Shown piece after piece: positions 35,258 to 43,482 of a stretch of 64,000 bases of DNA. The notes under the pieces are model-generated. The model made no database searches and was not told the origin of the DNA. It saw nothing but the letters and a program-made list of their open reading frames with translations. The position numbers and the translations under genes are program-made. The DNA comes from Herbidospora cretacea (GTDB taxonomy: Bacteria; Actinomycetota; Actinomycetes; Streptosporangiales; Streptosporangiaceae), in contig NZ_BBXG01000017.1 of the NCBI RefSeq assembly GCF_001570605.1, positions 62,001-126,000 on the forward strand. Direction: 5' to 3'. Each line of letters begins with the position of its first letter. Position 1 is the first letter of the stretch.

Positions 35258-35388
35258 TCTTTGTCCAGAGTAATGCGAATTGATCGGATTCGCACAACAC
35301 GGAACCGTCCCACTGTGCGAGCTACTTACTCAATTCGTTACCGAATCTCCATTGGCGAGTGGGCCCGTCGGCAATCTAGGGTCTACTC

Positions 35389-36558
35389 GTGGATCACGTC
35401 GTGGTGGTGGGGGCCGGGCTGGCCGGCGTCCGGAGTGTCGAGGCCCTGCGGGCCCACGGTTACCAGGGGCGGATCACCCTCGTCGGCGAGGAGCCTCATC
35501 GGCCCTACGACCGGCCGCCCCTCTCGAAGGCGGTCCTGCTCGGCGACGCCGACTCCACGGTCGTCGACTCCGACCTGGAGGCCCTGAACGTCCGCCTGAT
35601 GCTCGGCACGGCCGCCAAGGGCCTGCGCGACGGCGTGCTGTCCACGACCGACGGCGAACTCGCCTTCGACGGCCTCGTGGTCGCCACCGGCGCCACCCCC
35701 ATCCGCCTGCGCGGCGAGGGCCACCAGCACGTCCTGCGCACCATCGACGACGCCCTGGCGCTCCGCGCCGTCCTCGTCGAGGATGCCCGCGTCGTGATCA
35801 TCGGCGCGGGCTGGATCGGCGCCGAGGTCGCCACCGCCGCCGCCCGCGCGGGCTGCCGGGTCACCGTCGTCGAGGCGGCCGGGGCTCCCGTGGCCACCGC
35901 CCTGCCGATCGGCCGCTACATGATCCCCTGGTACGCCGAGGCGGGCGTCGAACTGCTGCTCGACGCCACCGTCGGCAGCGTCGACCCCGACGGCCTGACG
36001 CTGATGAACGGCGACAAGGTCCCGGCCGACGTGGTGGTCACCGGCGTCGGCGTGCGCCCCAACGTCGCCTGGCTCGACGGCTCCGACGTCGAGCTCGACA
36101 ACGGCGTGCTGGTCGACGAGCACCTGCGCAGCTTCTCGCCCAACGTGGTCGCCGTGGGCGACTGCGCCAACTGGTACAGCCGCCGCTTCGGCCGCCGCAT
36201 GCGCGTCGAACACTGGGACACCGCCCTCGGCGCGCCCGACACCGCCGCCGCGACCCTCATGGGCGAGAACGCGATCTACGACCCGGTGCCCTACTTCTGG
36301 TCCGAGCAGTTCGGCCGGATGGTCCAGTACGCCGGTCACCACGCCGGCGCCACGCTGGTCCTGCGCGGCGATCCGGAGACCGACGCCAAGTGGGCGGCCT
36401 GCTGGCTGACCGCCGACCACCGCCTGACGGCCATCCTCACGGTGGACAGACCGCGCGATCTGGTGCAAGGCCGACGTCTCGTCGAAGGACGGCAAAGGCT
36501 CGACGCGACCCGCCTCGCCGACCCAAGCGTTACCCTTCGAGACTGCACCGTGGCGTAA
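35389..36558 (+). CDS. FAD-dependent ferredoxin-reductase-like oxidoreductase
   Basis: A 389-residue flavoprotein from a GTG at 35389. The FAD loop is VVVVGAGLAGVRSVEALR, PYDRPPLSK follows, the NAD(P)-binding loop is VVIIGAGWIGAEVATAAARAG, and the second FAD motif is NVVAVGDCAN. This is the pattern of rubredoxin/ferredoxin reductases that serve P450s and dioxygenases (the reductase-C domain follows). Its partner ferredoxin is not adjacent. It diverges from thiO. Confidence 0.88.
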   Translation: MDHVVVVGAGLAGVRSVEALRAHGYQGRITLVGEEPHRPYDRPPLSKAVLLGDADSTVVDSDLEALNVRLMLGTAAKGLRDGVLSTTDGELAFDGLVVATGATPIRLRGEGHQHVLRTIDDALALRAVLVEDARVVIIGAGWIGAEVATAAARAGCRVTVVEAAGAPVATALPIGRYMIPWYAEAGVELLLDATVGSVDPDGLTLMNGDKVPADVVVTGVGVRPNVAWLDGSDVELDNGVLVDEHLRSFSPNVVAVGDCANWYSRRFGRRMRVEHWDTALGAPDTAAATLMGENAIYDPVPYFWSEQFGRMVQYAGHHAGATLVLRGDPETDAKWAACWLTADHRLTAILTVDRPRDLVQGRRLVEGRQRLDATRLADPSVTLRDCTVA

Positions 36559-36601
36559 ACTGGGTGTTTCATGGTGGCGGACGTGTGGTAATGGTGGATT
36601 C

Positions 36602-36976
36602 GTGACGCTTACAGTTGCGCAGATCGACCGAGACACCGACCAGCTCGTGGGGGAGTGGCTCCCTCTCTCGGACGTGGCGAAGAAGCTCCAGCTCAGCATC
36701 GGCAGGGCGAAGCAGCTCATCAAGGACAAGAAGCTCGTGGGCGCCCGCAGGGGCGGCGGCGAGCCGCAGATCCCGGCGGTGTTCATCGCCGGAGACGATG
36801 TCATCAAGGGCCTCCCGGGGACGCTGACCGTGCTCGCCGATGCGGGCTTCAGCGAGGTGGAGTCCATCCGGTGGCTGTTCACCCCCGACGAGTCCCTGCC
36901 CGGCGCTCCCATCGACGCCATCAAGGCGGGGCGCCACACCGAGGTGAAGCGCAGGGCCCAGGCACTGGGGTTCTAA
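36602..36976 (+). CDS. Rv2175c-family DNA-binding protein
   Basis: A 124-residue protein from a GTG at 36602. The N-terminal winged helix-turn-helix reads WLPLSDVAKKLQLSIGRAKQLIKDKKLVGARR. The C-terminal part (VFIAGDDVIKGLPGTLTVLADAGFSEVESIRWLFTPDESLPG) is the conserved Rv2175c C domain. In Mycobacterium tuberculosis, Rv2175c is phosphorylated by PknL, which lowers DNA binding. Thr residues at positions 2, 4 and 12 are possible targets here. The PASTA kinase at 31148 is the nearest candidate kinase. Confidence 0.9.
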   Translation: MTLTVAQIDRDTDQLVGEWLPLSDVAKKLQLSIGRAKQLIKDKKLVGARRGGGEPQIPAVFIAGDDVIKGLPGTLTVLADAGFSEVESIRWLFTPDESLPGAPIDAIKAGRHTEVKRRAQALGF

Positions 36977-36997
36977 GGTCCATGGCAATGTGGGCGG

Positions 36998-37663
36998 GTG
37001 ACCGATTCCTCCCGGCGCAGACTCGCCGGTTCCCGCCTGTACCTCTGCACTGACGGCCGCCGAGAGCGCGGCGACCTGGTCGACTTCCTCGACGCGGCGC
37101 TCTCGGGCGGGGTGGACGTCGTGCAGCTCCGTGAGAAGGGCCTGGAGGCACGGGAGGAACTCGCCCTCCTCGAAGTCTTCCGCGCGGTCTGCGACCGGCA
37201 TGGAGCCCTGTTGTCGGTCAACGACCGGGCGGACATCGCGTGGGCGGCCAGGGCCGCCGGGTTCGGTCCCGACGTGCTCCACCTGGGTCAGGACGACCTG
37301 CCGGTCCCGATCGCGCGCGCGATGCTGGGCGAGGAGATCCTGATCGGCCGCTCGACCCACTCGGCCGCCGAGGCCACCGCCGCGTCGGCCGAGACCGGCG
37401 TCGACTACTACTGCTGCGGCCCGACCTGGCCGACCCCGACCAAGCCGGGCCGCCCCGCACCGGGCCTGCCGCTGCTGTCCCACGCGGCCGCCCTGCCCGC
37501 CGAGCGCCCGTGGTTCGCGATCGGCGGCGTCGACCTGGGCAACCTCGACGAGGTCCTCGCCCGGGGCGCGACCCGCGTCGTCGTGGTCCGCGCCATCACC
37601 GAGGCGGACGACCCGAAGGCCGCCGCCCAGGAGTTCAGCCGCCGCCTCGCGGAGCGCGCCTAG
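36998..37663 (+). CDS. thiE: Thiamine-phosphate synthase
   Basis: A 221-residue TIM barrel from a GTG at 36998. It shows [78 protein letters not shown] and [28 protein letters not shown]. It joins the thiazole and pyrimidine halves of thiamine. It starts 21 bases after the Rv2175c-family gene. Its stop codon TAG overlaps the stop codon of the convergent polyprenyl synthase gene in a shared CTAG. Confidence 0.94.
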   Translation: MTDSSRRRLAGSRLYLCTDGRRERGDLVDFLDAALSGGVDVVQLREKGLEAREELALLEVFRAVCDRHGALLSVNDRADIAWAARAAGFGPDVLHLGQDDLPVPIARAMLGEEILIGRSTHSAAEATAASAETGVDYYCCGPTWPTPTKPGRPAPGLPLLSHAAALPAERPWFAIGGVDLGNLDEVLARGATRVVVVRAITEADDPKAAAQEFSRRLAERA

Positions 37664-38727
37664 TTGCGCCGGGTCGTGGCGGCCACGGCCAGGGCCTTGA
37701 GGGCCTCGCGGGCCTCGGCCTCGATCGGGGCCGCGTCCAGGACCGCCAGGGCCTCCCGGACGTAGGTCGTGATGAGCTCCTCCGCCGACGCCAGGGCGCC
37801 GGTGTCGACGATGACGCCCCGCAGGGTCTCCACGCCCTCGGCGTCGAGTTTGGCGTCGCCGACCAGGGCTCTCACCGCGTGGGCCTGGGACGGCGACGCG
37901 AGCTCCAGCGTCCGCGCGATGAGCATGGTGCGCTTGCCCTCGCGGAGGTCGTCGCCGGCCGGTTTGCCGGTCTCGGCGGGGTCGCCGAAGACGCCGAGCA
38001 CGTCGTCGCGGAGCTGGAAGGCGATGCCGACGTTCTGGCCGTAGCCGGCGCAGACCTGGTCGATCCACTCCTCGCGCGACTGGGCCGCCAGCGTCATGCC
38101 CAGGCGCAGCGGGTGCTCCACCGAGTACTTGCCGCTCTTGAACAGGGCCACCCGGCGAGCGCTCTCGAAGGAGTTCTCGCCGTGGGCCTGGGCGAGCAGG
38201 TCGAGGTACTGGCCGTTCATGAGCTCGGTCAGCATGTGGTCGAAGACCGGCTGGGCGGCGGCCACGCCCTCGGCCGGGACGCCGGAGGTCCGCCACAGCT
38301 CGCCCGACCAGATGAGGAGCAGATTGCCGACCAGGATCGCCGCGCCCTCGCCGAACTGGACCGCCGACCCGTGCCACCCGGAGTCGACGTGGAGCTTCTC
38401 GAAGCGGCGGTGCGCCGAGGGCATCCCGCGACGGAGGTCGCTGGAGTCCATCACGTCGTCGTGGACGAGCGCGCTCGCCTGGAGCAGCTCCAGGGCCGCC
38501 GCGGCCGAGATGACCGCCGGGTCGTCGCCGCCTCCGGCGGCGCGCCAGCCCCAGTAGCAGAAGGCGGGCCGCAGGCGCTTGCCGCCCGCCACGAAGTCCT
38601 GCACCGCGCCCAGCACAACGGCCAGATCGGGGTCGTCGAACGCCATCCGGTGGCGGTCGATGAAACGCTTGAGGGCCCGATCCACCTCGGGGCGGATGAA
38701 GTCCAAAGGCGCGGTGGCATTTGTCAT
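37660..38727 (-). CDS. Polyprenyl (geranylgeranyl-type) diphosphate synthase
   Basis: About 355 residues if the ATG at 38727 is used. That start has no Shine-Dalgarno sequence but has a TACCCT box 6 bases upstream, as in leaderless genes. An in-frame ATG at 38763 would add 12 residues. The first Asp-rich motif is [15 protein letters not shown] and the second is [14 protein letters not shown], in which the last Asp of DDxxD is replaced, as in the actinobacterial IdsA/GrcC group. GGKRLRP binds the diphosphate. Product chain length cannot be predicted safely. Position next to metF and the Rv2175c homologue matches idsA2. Confidence 0.9.
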   Translation of the reverse strand: MTNATAPLDFIRPEVDRALKRFIDRHRMAFDDPDLAVVLGAVQDFVAGGKRLRPAFCYWGWRAAGGGDDPAVISAAAALELLQASALVHDDVMDSSDLRRGMPSAHRRFEKLHVDSGWHGSAVQFGEGAAILVGNLLLIWSGELWRTSGVPAEGVAAAQPVFDHMLTELMNGQYLDLLAQAHGENSFESARRVALFKSGKYSVEHPLRLGMTLAAQSREEWIDQVCAGYGQNVGIAFQLRDDVLGVFGDPAETGKPAGDDLREGKRTMLIARTLELASPSQAHAVRALVGDAKLDAEGVETLRGVIVDTGALASAEELITTYVREALAVLDAAPIEAEAREALKALAVAATTRRN

Positions 38728-38856
38728 GTATTGAGGGTATCTGGAGGTGATCGATTCGTTCATCAGGCGGGGTGGTTGTTGCAGGCGAGGTCCAATTCGA
38801 TCATCTTCTCCACCGCATTCCGCCGCCGTTCCGGCGGGACTAGTAACCTTGGCCGC

Positions 38857-39777
38857 ATGGCTCTGGGTCTCCCCTCACGCTTTCCCGACCGTGTCGCCAC
38901 CGTGAGGGAGCTCCTCGCGGCGGGCGAGCGGTCCTTCTCGTTCGAGTTCATGCCGCCGAAGACCCCCGAGGCGGAGCGGCAGCTCTGGCGGGTGATCCGG
39001 GAACTGGAGTCGCTGAAGCCGACCTTCGTCTCGGTCACCTACGGCGCGGGCGGCTCCACCCGCGACCGGACCGTCGACATCGTCGAGCGCATCGCCCACA
39101 GCACCACGCTGACCCCGGTCGCCCACTTCACCGCCGTCAACCACTCGGTGCGGGAGCTGCGCCACCTGATCGGCCGGTTCGCCGACGCGGGCGTGCGCAA
39201 CATCCTGGCCGTCCGGGGCGACCCGCCCGGCGACCCGATGGGCGAGTGGATCGCCCACGAGGAGGGCGTCCACTACGCCGAAGACCTGGTCCGGCTGATC
39301 CGCCAGTCGGGCGAGTTCTGCGTCGGGGTGGCGGCCTTCCCCTACAAGCACCCCAGGTCGCCGTCGATCGAGTCCGACGTCGAGTTCTTCGTGCGCAAGT
39401 GCCGGGCCGGCGCCGACTACGCGATCACCCAGATGTTCTTCGAGCCCGACGACTACCTGCGGCTCCGCGACCGGGTCGCGGCGGCGGGCTGCGACACCCC
39501 GATCATCCCCGGCATCATGCCGGTCACCAAGTTCGGCACGATCGCCCGCTCCGAGCAGCTCTCGGGCGCGCCGTTCCCGGCGAAGGTGGCCGAGCGCTTC
39601 GAACGCGTCAAGGACGACCCCGACGCGGTCTACCAGCTCGGCATCGAACACGGCGTCGACCTCTGCCGCCGCCTCCTCGACGAGGGCGCCCCGGGCATCC
39701 ACTTCATCACCTTCAACCGCTCGAACGCCACGCGAGAGGTCTACCAGGCCCTGATGCCCGCCGTCCCGGCGACCTGA
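38857..39777 (+). CDS. metF: Methylenetetrahydrofolate reductase
   Basis: A 306-residue FAD-dependent TIM-barrel enzyme, starting at the ATG at 38857. [18 protein letters not shown] carries the catalytic Glu; [61 protein letters not shown] and IIPGIMPVT are conserved. It makes 5-methyl-THF for methionine synthesis. It is divergent from the polyprenyl synthase gene and is followed by a strong terminator. Confidence 0.94.
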   Translation: MALGLPSRFPDRVATVRELLAAGERSFSFEFMPPKTPEAERQLWRVIRELESLKPTFVSVTYGAGGSTRDRTVDIVERIAHSTTLTPVAHFTAVNHSVRELRHLIGRFADAGVRNILAVRGDPPGDPMGEWIAHEEGVHYAEDLVRLIRQSGEFCVGVAAFPYKHPRSPSIESDVEFFVRKCRAGADYAITQMFFEPDDYLRLRDRVAAAGCDTPIIPGIMPVTKFGTIARSEQLSGAPFPAKVAERFERVKDDPDAVYQLGIEHGVDLCRRLLDEGAPGIHFITFNRSNATREVYQALMPAVPAT

Positions 39778-39785
39778 CGCACGAC

Positions 39786-39820
39786 AAAGGCGGGGCCGTC
39801 TCGATGACGGCCCCGCCTTT
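39786..39820. terminator. Bidirectional terminator between metF and the small peptide gene
   Basis: A perfect 15-bp stem (39786-39800 with 39806-39820) around a 5-base loop, with T-rich ends in both directions. It serves metF on the plus strand and the convergent peptide gene on the minus strand, whose stop lies 10 bases away. Confidence 0.85.
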
Positions 39821-39829
39821 TTCGTGGGA

Positions 39830-39961
39830 CTACGGCAGGGCGCACATCACGGCGTCGCGCCAGTCGTACTCGGCCCAGTTGTAGTCCGCGGAGTGGCCGC
39901 CGGTGATCTCGGCGAGCTCGGTCTCGTCGAGCGGGCGGGCGGAGGATGCGAAGTCGCTCAT
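39830..39961 (-). CDS. Small double-glycine leader peptide (possible RiPP/bacteriocin precursor)
   Basis: A 43-codon gene with ATG at 39961 behind AAGGGG. The first 22 residues end in LDETELAEITGG, the pattern L-x3-E-L-x2-I-x-GG typical of leader peptides cleaved by C39 peptidase-transporters or of RiPP precursors. The remaining 21 residues are acidic and rich in aromatic residues (two Trp, two Tyr), with one His and one Cys near the end in MCALP. An exact TTGACA lies upstream. No modifying enzyme, C39 transporter or immunity gene was recognised nearby; the upstream gene is a GNAT protein on the same strand. Confidence 0.68.
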   Translation of the reverse strand: MSDFASSARPLDETELAEITGGHSADYNWAEYDWRDAVMCALP

Positions 39962-39977
39962 GGGAACCCCTTGGGTG

Positions 39978-40005
39978 AGAGAACCTGTCGCGGCCACGCT
40001 GTCAA
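39978..40005 (-). promoter_or_regulatory. Candidate promoter of the small peptide gene
   Basis: On the minus strand, TTGACA (40005-40000) matches the consensus -35 exactly. TTCTCT (39983-39978) after a 16-base spacer is a weak -10. It lies between the GNAT stop and the peptide start, so the peptide could be transcribed separately. Confidence 0.45.
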
Positions 40006-40058
40006 AGTGATCTTGCAACCGTCTTGGGGATCACTGCCGCCCGCCTGCCGCGGCGTCT

Positions 40059-40604
40059 CTAGGCGGATGGCGCGAGGGGGAGGCGGGCCCCCGCGATGGC
40101 GTAGAGCTCCGAGCCGCCCGGGAAGGCGAAGGCGGTCATGAGGTCGTAGAAGCCGAGGCTCGCGTAGAGGTGGCGGGCGGCGGTGGGGGCGTCGTGGGTC
40201 GACAGGACGGCGGTGCGTTCCGGGCGGCCCTCGCACATGGTGTGGATCATGCGGCGGCCGACGCCCTTGCTCTGGTGGGCGGGGTGGACGTGGATCTCGG
40301 CCAGCTCCAAGGCGTCGCCGAACCAGTCGTCGGCCACCAGAGGGCCGGCCCGCTCGTAGAGGGACCTCTTCACCACGTCGTGCCACCACTGGCCGTGGGC
40401 GCCGTGGAAGCCGTAGGCGAAGCCGGCGATCTCGCCGCTCTCGGCGGTGGCCAGCACTCCGGCGAACGCCGGATAGGTCGTGTGGTTGCGCATTATGGCC
40501 AGCCGCCCCGACAGCTGGTCGGGCGGCGGGCGCATGGCGGCCGTGTAGATGCCCAGGACCGTGCGCAGTTCCGAGGCGAAGCTCTCGGGCCCCACCCGGC
40601 GCAT
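40059..40604 (-). CDS. GNAT-family N-acetyltransferase
   Basis: A 181-residue GNAT protein. The ATG at 40604 is preferred because CGGAGG lies 9 bases upstream; starts at 40613 and 40622 are also open. The acetyl-CoA loop is HPAHQSKGVGRRMIH, preceded by the strand LELAEIHV. RHLYASLGFYDLM is the C-terminal motif. FAYGFHGAHGQWWHD is a more specific stretch. A GNAT gene (Rv2170) occupies a comparable place near metF in mycobacteria. The substrate is unknown. It precedes the small peptide gene by 97 bases. Confidence 0.85.
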   Translation of the reverse strand: MRRVGPESFASELRTVLGIYTAAMRPPPDQLSGRLAIMRNHTTYPAFAGVLATAESGEIAGFAYGFHGAHGQWWHDVVKRSLYERAGPLVADDWFGDALELAEIHVHPAHQSKGVGRRMIHTMCEGRPERTAVLSTHDAPTAARHLYASLGFYDLMTAFAFPGGSELYAIAGARLPLAPSA

Positions 40605-40631
40605 CTCGATCATCCTCCGCACCCTAGCCGA

Positions 40632-41108
40632 TCACGCCACGTCGGCGGGTGTGCCCCCGGTCAGCGAGACCAGCTCGTCGAAGGTCGTCGGGAAGACCGT
40701 GTGGGGATGGCCCGCCGCGGCCCAGACGACCGGGTGCTTGCCGAGCCAGGTGTCGACCAGGGTCCGCACCGGGGCCGGATGGCCGATCGGGGCCACCCCG
40801 CCGATGGGGTGACCGGTGTGCTCGCGGACGAATTCGGGCGTCGCCCGGCGCACCTTCCGGACACCGATCAGCGCGGCCACCAGGTCGGTGTCGACCCGGT
40901 GGGCGCCGCTCGTGAGCACCAGCAGCGGGGCGCCGTCGGCGTCGAAGACGAGGCTGTTGGCGATCGCGCCGACCTCGCACCCGAGCTGTGCGGCGGCCGT
41001 CGCGGCGGTCGGCATCGCCTCCTCGAACACGACGATCTCCCCGGTCGCCCCATGAGAGCGGAGAATTCCGGCGATGTGGACAGCACTCGGCGGCAACTTT
41101 TCTGGCAC
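40632..41108 (-). CDS. YbaK/aminoacyl-tRNA deacylase family protein
   Basis: A 158-residue protein with the YbaK/ProX fold: TAAAQLGCEVGAIANSLVFDADGAPLLVLTSGAHRVD, then GVRKVRRATPEFVREHTGHPIGGVAPIGH and WAAAGHPHTVFPTTFDELVSLTGG. Family members clear mischarged tRNA such as Cys- or Ala-tRNA(Pro). It ends 27 bases upstream of the GNAT start at 40604 in the same direction and may be co-transcribed with it. Confidence 0.9.
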   Translation of the reverse strand: MPEKLPPSAVHIAGILRSHGATGEIVVFEEAMPTAATAAAQLGCEVGAIANSLVFDADGAPLLVLTSGAHRVDTDLVAALIGVRKVRRATPEFVREHTGHPIGGVAPIGHPAPVRTLVDTWLGKHPVVWAAAGHPHTVFPTTFDELVSLTGGTPADVA

Positions 41109-41170
41109 GCGCCAACTCTAAACAGATCGGATGGGACATGGCGGGTTGATAACGACACCATGCCCCCCAC

Positions 41171-41198
41171 TTGGACCAAACGCCCGTTGGGTTATGGT
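41171..41198 (+). promoter_or_regulatory. Candidate promoter of the L,D-transpeptidase gene
   Basis: TTGGAC (41171-41176) and TATGGT (41193-41198) are separated by 16 bases, 44 bases before the ATG. The two boxes also lie in an inverted repeat (TGGACCA at 41172-41178, TGGTCCA at 41195-41201), which could be an operator. Confidence 0.45.
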
Positions 41199-41241
41199 CC
41201 ATTGACCCGAGCTTTGTGTGCATTTGGAGGGGTTGGTAACA

Positions 41242-42042
41242 ATGGGGGTTCGGCAGCATCTGGCTGTCGCCGCCGCGATGATCACGGCGGGGGCCGTGCT
41301 TGCGATATCTCCACCGGCCATGGCGGCGCCGGTGGCCGTGCGGCAAACCGTGCAGCAGACCGTTCAGCAGACCGGGCAGCAGGCCGCGCCCGTCTGGGTC
41401 GCGCCCGGCAAGACGGTGAAGTTCGGCGCGAAGGGCAGCGTCGTCAAGGTCCTCCAGGCCCGCCTGAAGGAACTGGGCTACATGCCCGGCAAGATCGACG
41501 GCCGCTACGGCGGCGCGACGCAGAGCGCCGTCTGGGCCTTCCAGAAGGTCAACGGCATCAAGCCGACCAGCACCGTCGTGGCGAAGACCTGGCGTGCCCT
41601 GGAGAACCCGAAGCTCCCCAAGGTGCTCGCGCCGACCGGCAAGCCGACCCGCGCCGAGGTCAACCTGTCGACCCAGATCCTGGTCCTGTACGTCAAGGGC
41701 CAGATCAAGCTGATCTCGCACATCTCGTCGGGCAGCGGCATCCCCTACGTCGAGTACGCCACCTGGAACGGCACCCGCCAGCAGTTCTCCGGCGACGCCC
41801 GCACCCCCACGGGAACGTTCAAGACGACCTGGCGGCGCACCGGCTGGCACAAGTCCTATCTGGGCGAGCTCTACAACCCGATCTTCTTCAACGGCGGCAT
41901 CGCCTTCCACGGCGCGCTGTCGGTCCCCCTCTATCCGGCCTCGCACGGCTGCGTCCGCCTCCCGATGCACGTCGCGGAGGTCCTTCCCGGCCTCCTGGGC
42001 ACCGGAGTGCCGGTCATCGTGCGCGGGAAGTTCCAGCGCTGA
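41242..42042 (+). CDS. Secreted L,D-transpeptidase with peptidoglycan-binding domain
   Basis: A 266-residue exported enzyme. The ATG at 41242 follows GGAGGGG and gives a Sec signal (MGVRQHLAVAAAMITAGAVL, cleavage after AMA). A Gln-rich stretch (residues 38-55) leads to a PG_binding_1 domain (GSVVKVLQARLKELGYMPGKIDGRYGGAT). The C-terminal YkuD domain has HGALSVPLYPASHGCVRLP with the catalytic Cys. It cross-links or trims peptidoglycan outside the cell. A terminator follows directly. Confidence 0.93.
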   Translation: MGVRQHLAVAAAMITAGAVLAISPPAMAAPVAVRQTVQQTVQQTGQQAAPVWVAPGKTVKFGAKGSVVKVLQARLKELGYMPGKIDGRYGGATQSAVWAFQKVNGIKPTSTVVAKTWRALENPKLPKVLAPTGKPTRAEVNLSTQILVLYVKGQIKLISHISSGSGIPYVEYATWNGTRQQFSGDARTPTGTFKTTWRRTGWHKSYLGELYNPIFFNGGIAFHGALSVPLYPASHGCVRLPMHVAEVLPGLLGTGVPVIVRGKFQR

Positions 42043-42054
42043 CGTCGTTCCCCG

Positions 42055-42084
42055 AAGGCCCCGCTCCGGCGGGGCCTTTTTTCT
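42055..42084 (+). terminator. Rho-independent terminator after the L,D-transpeptidase gene
   Basis: A 10-bp GC stem (AAGGCCCCGC at 42055-42064, GCGGGGCCTT at 42069-42078) with a 4-base loop, followed by a T-rich run. It begins 12 bases after the stop codon. Confidence 0.92.
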
Positions 42085-42098
42085 TTCCCCGGCGATGA

Positions 42099-42114
42099 TC
42101 GAACGGGCATTCGA
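42099..42114. promoter_or_regulatory. Candidate LexA (SOS) box
   Basis: TCGAACGGGCATTCGA matches the actinobacterial LexA consensus TCGAAC-N4-GTTCGA at 11 of 12 defined positions. It ends 6 bases before a good -35 hexamer. The 42085-42379 stretch holds this site, the promoter and an otherwise featureless leader of the HEPN gene. Confidence 0.55.
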
Positions 42115-42120
42115 ACATTC

Positions 42121-42149
42121 TTGACTTTAGCATGGGTCGAAACTATGTT
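42121..42149 (+). promoter_or_regulatory. Candidate promoter of the HEPN gene
   Basis: TTGACT (42121-42126) and TATGTT (42144-42149) have a 17-base spacer. The start codon lies 230 bases downstream, so the transcript would have a long leader. Confidence 0.55.
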
Positions 42150-42379
42150 CGATGGAGGTGGGAGCGGGACTCGCGGCTCGCTCTCACCGCGTGGGTCCGG
42201 GCTTCCGTCATCGGCGGAAGGACGGATGTCGCGGCCCCACAGCTTCGGGCCGGACGGGGAGAGGGGAAGCTCCTCGTCCGGCCGCCCGATCCGGCGGAAA
42301 TGTCGGTGGGGTCTGCGACTGTTGACCCTGACCGGCGACGAGACCGCCGGTGGCCACTCGTTTAGGAGGCCGAACCACC

Positions 42380-42841
42380 ATGACCGGACCGCAGCAGAAC
42401 GGCCAGGGGTCCGCCCCGACCGGGCCCTCCAGCGGCCCCAAGGTGTCGCGGACCGTCCTCGCGCATCTCACCGACGCACGCGCCTGCCTCGCCGACGCGG
42501 CGACGGCGGGCAACCCGGCCGACCGCTACATCCACGCCCACCTGGCCGCCCTCCGATCGGCCGCGGCCATCCTCGCCGCCCGCCCCCAGCCGATCGACGG
42601 CCGGCGCCGCCGCCTGCGCAGCGCGTGGGAGCTCCTTCCCGAGGTCCAGCCCGAACTGTCCCAGTGGGCCGCCTACTTCGCCGTCAGCGCCAAGAAGCGC
42701 GCCGCGGCCGAGGCCGGGCTGGTCCACCTGGTGAGCGTCCACGACGCGGAAGAGCTCATCACCGAGGCGACGGCGTTCGTGACCATCATCGAGTCCACCC
42801 TCGGCGTGACGACCCAGGAGACGCTGCCCATGGCGGGATAG
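42380..42841 (+). CDS. SAV_6107-family HEPN domain protein
   Basis: A 153-residue, mostly helical protein with TAGGAGG upstream of the ATG. It reads VLAHLTDARACLADAATAGNPADRYIHAHLAALRSAAAILAARPQ, then RRLRSAWELLPEVQPELSQWAAYFAVSAKKRAAAEAGL, the layout of SAV_6107 HEPN proteins. The R-x4-6-H RNase motif of toxin HEPN domains is not evident. Function in actinomycetes is unproven. A LexA-like box upstream suggests a DNA-damage link. Confidence 0.82.
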   Translation: MTGPQQNGQGSAPTGPSSGPKVSRTVLAHLTDARACLADAATAGNPADRYIHAHLAALRSAAAILAARPQPIDGRRRRLRSAWELLPEVQPELSQWAAYFAVSAKKRAAAEAGLVHLVSVHDAEELITEATAFVTIIESTLGVTTQETLPMAG

Positions 42842-42847
42842 CGCGGG

Positions 42848-42880
42848 CTCCCGGATGCGTTTCCCCGCCGCATCCGGGAG
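42848..42880 (+). terminator. Hairpin after the HEPN gene
   Basis: A perfect 12-bp inverted repeat (CTCCCGGATGCG and CGCATCCGGGAG) with a 9-base loop lies 6 bases after the stop codon. There is no T-run, as is common in actinobacterial terminators. Confidence 0.7.
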
Positions 42881-42881
42881 C

Positions 42882-42916
42882 GGTTACCTTTGATAACCGA
42901 TGAACTGTCCGGTTAC
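42882..42916. promoter_or_regulatory. GGTTAC repeats upstream of the HxlR gene
   Basis: GGTTAC occurs at 42882-42887 and 42911-42916, and its partial inverse TAACC at 42894-42898 makes a 17-bp imperfect palindrome with the first copy. They lie just upstream of the HxlR start. The same hexamer recurs before the FMN reductase gene. Confidence 0.5.
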
Positions 42917-42931
42917 CGAAGGGTGAGTGCC

Positions 42932-43354
42932 GTGTCACACCAGACCGAGGCCCATCAGGCGCTGCTGTCGATGGGCCGGATGTGCCTCGAACACGATCCA
43001 GACGTCTTCCGGTCCGTGCTCGACCGGGTGGGCGACAAGTGGAGCCTGATTTTGATCGGCCTGCTCGACACCGGCTCGATGCGCTTCACCGAGCTGCTGC
43101 GCTCCACCCCCGGCATCTCCCGCCGGATGCTGACCCTCACCCTGCGCAACCTCGAGCGCGATGGGATCGTCCAGCGGACGATCTACCCCGAGATGCCGCC
43201 GCGGGTCGAATACGAGGTCACCGCGTTCGGCCACACCCTCGCCGACCCCGTTCTCGGGCTGGCCCGGTGGGCCGCCGACAACCAGAACACGATCGTCGCC
43301 AACCGCCGCGCCTTCGACGAGGCGGCCGGCGATCTCGGCGACGACCTGGACTGA
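42932..43354 (+). CDS. HxlR-family transcriptional regulator
   Basis: About 140 residues from a GTG at 42932 with GAAGGG upstream; a GTG at 42923 is an alternative. It has the HxlR pattern: DVFRSVLDRVGDKWSLILIGLLDTGSMRFTELLRSTPGISRRMLTLTLRNLERDGIVQRTIYPEMPPRVEYEVTAFGHTL (shown only as a pattern match to the family winged helix). Such proteins often respond to electrophiles or quinones and control a neighbouring reductase. Here, an FMN reductase gene follows 128 bases downstream. Confidence 0.92.
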   Translation: MSHQTEAHQALLSMGRMCLEHDPDVFRSVLDRVGDKWSLILIGLLDTGSMRFTELLRSTPGISRRMLTLTLRNLERDGIVQRTIYPEMPPRVEYEVTAFGHTLADPVLGLARWAADNQNTIVANRRAFDEAAGDLGDDLD

Positions 43355-43388
43355 GCCGGTCCCACCGGTGTGACCCGGTTCAGTTGAA

Positions 43389-43432
43389 GTTACCGGTTAC
43401 TGGCGTGTACTCAGTACTCATTGGTTACTGAG
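43389..43432. promoter_or_regulatory. GGTTAC repeats and dyad upstream of the FMN reductase gene
   Basis: GTTACC-GGTTAC at 43389-43400 and GGTTAC at 43423-43428 repeat the hexamer found before the HxlR gene. A perfect dyad CTCAGTA/TACTGAG spans 43410-43432. These are likely operator sites for the HxlR protein. Confidence 0.5.
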
Positions 43433-43482
43433 CAGGTGGCGGAGTCGGCTCCGCCGCCGCTTCACGCGAGAGGACCCCTCCC

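Noticed and set aside
42132-42365. 77-codon frame upstream of the HEPN gene
   Set aside because: It starts before the predicted transcription start, has no ribosome binding site and is Arg-rich low-information sequence.
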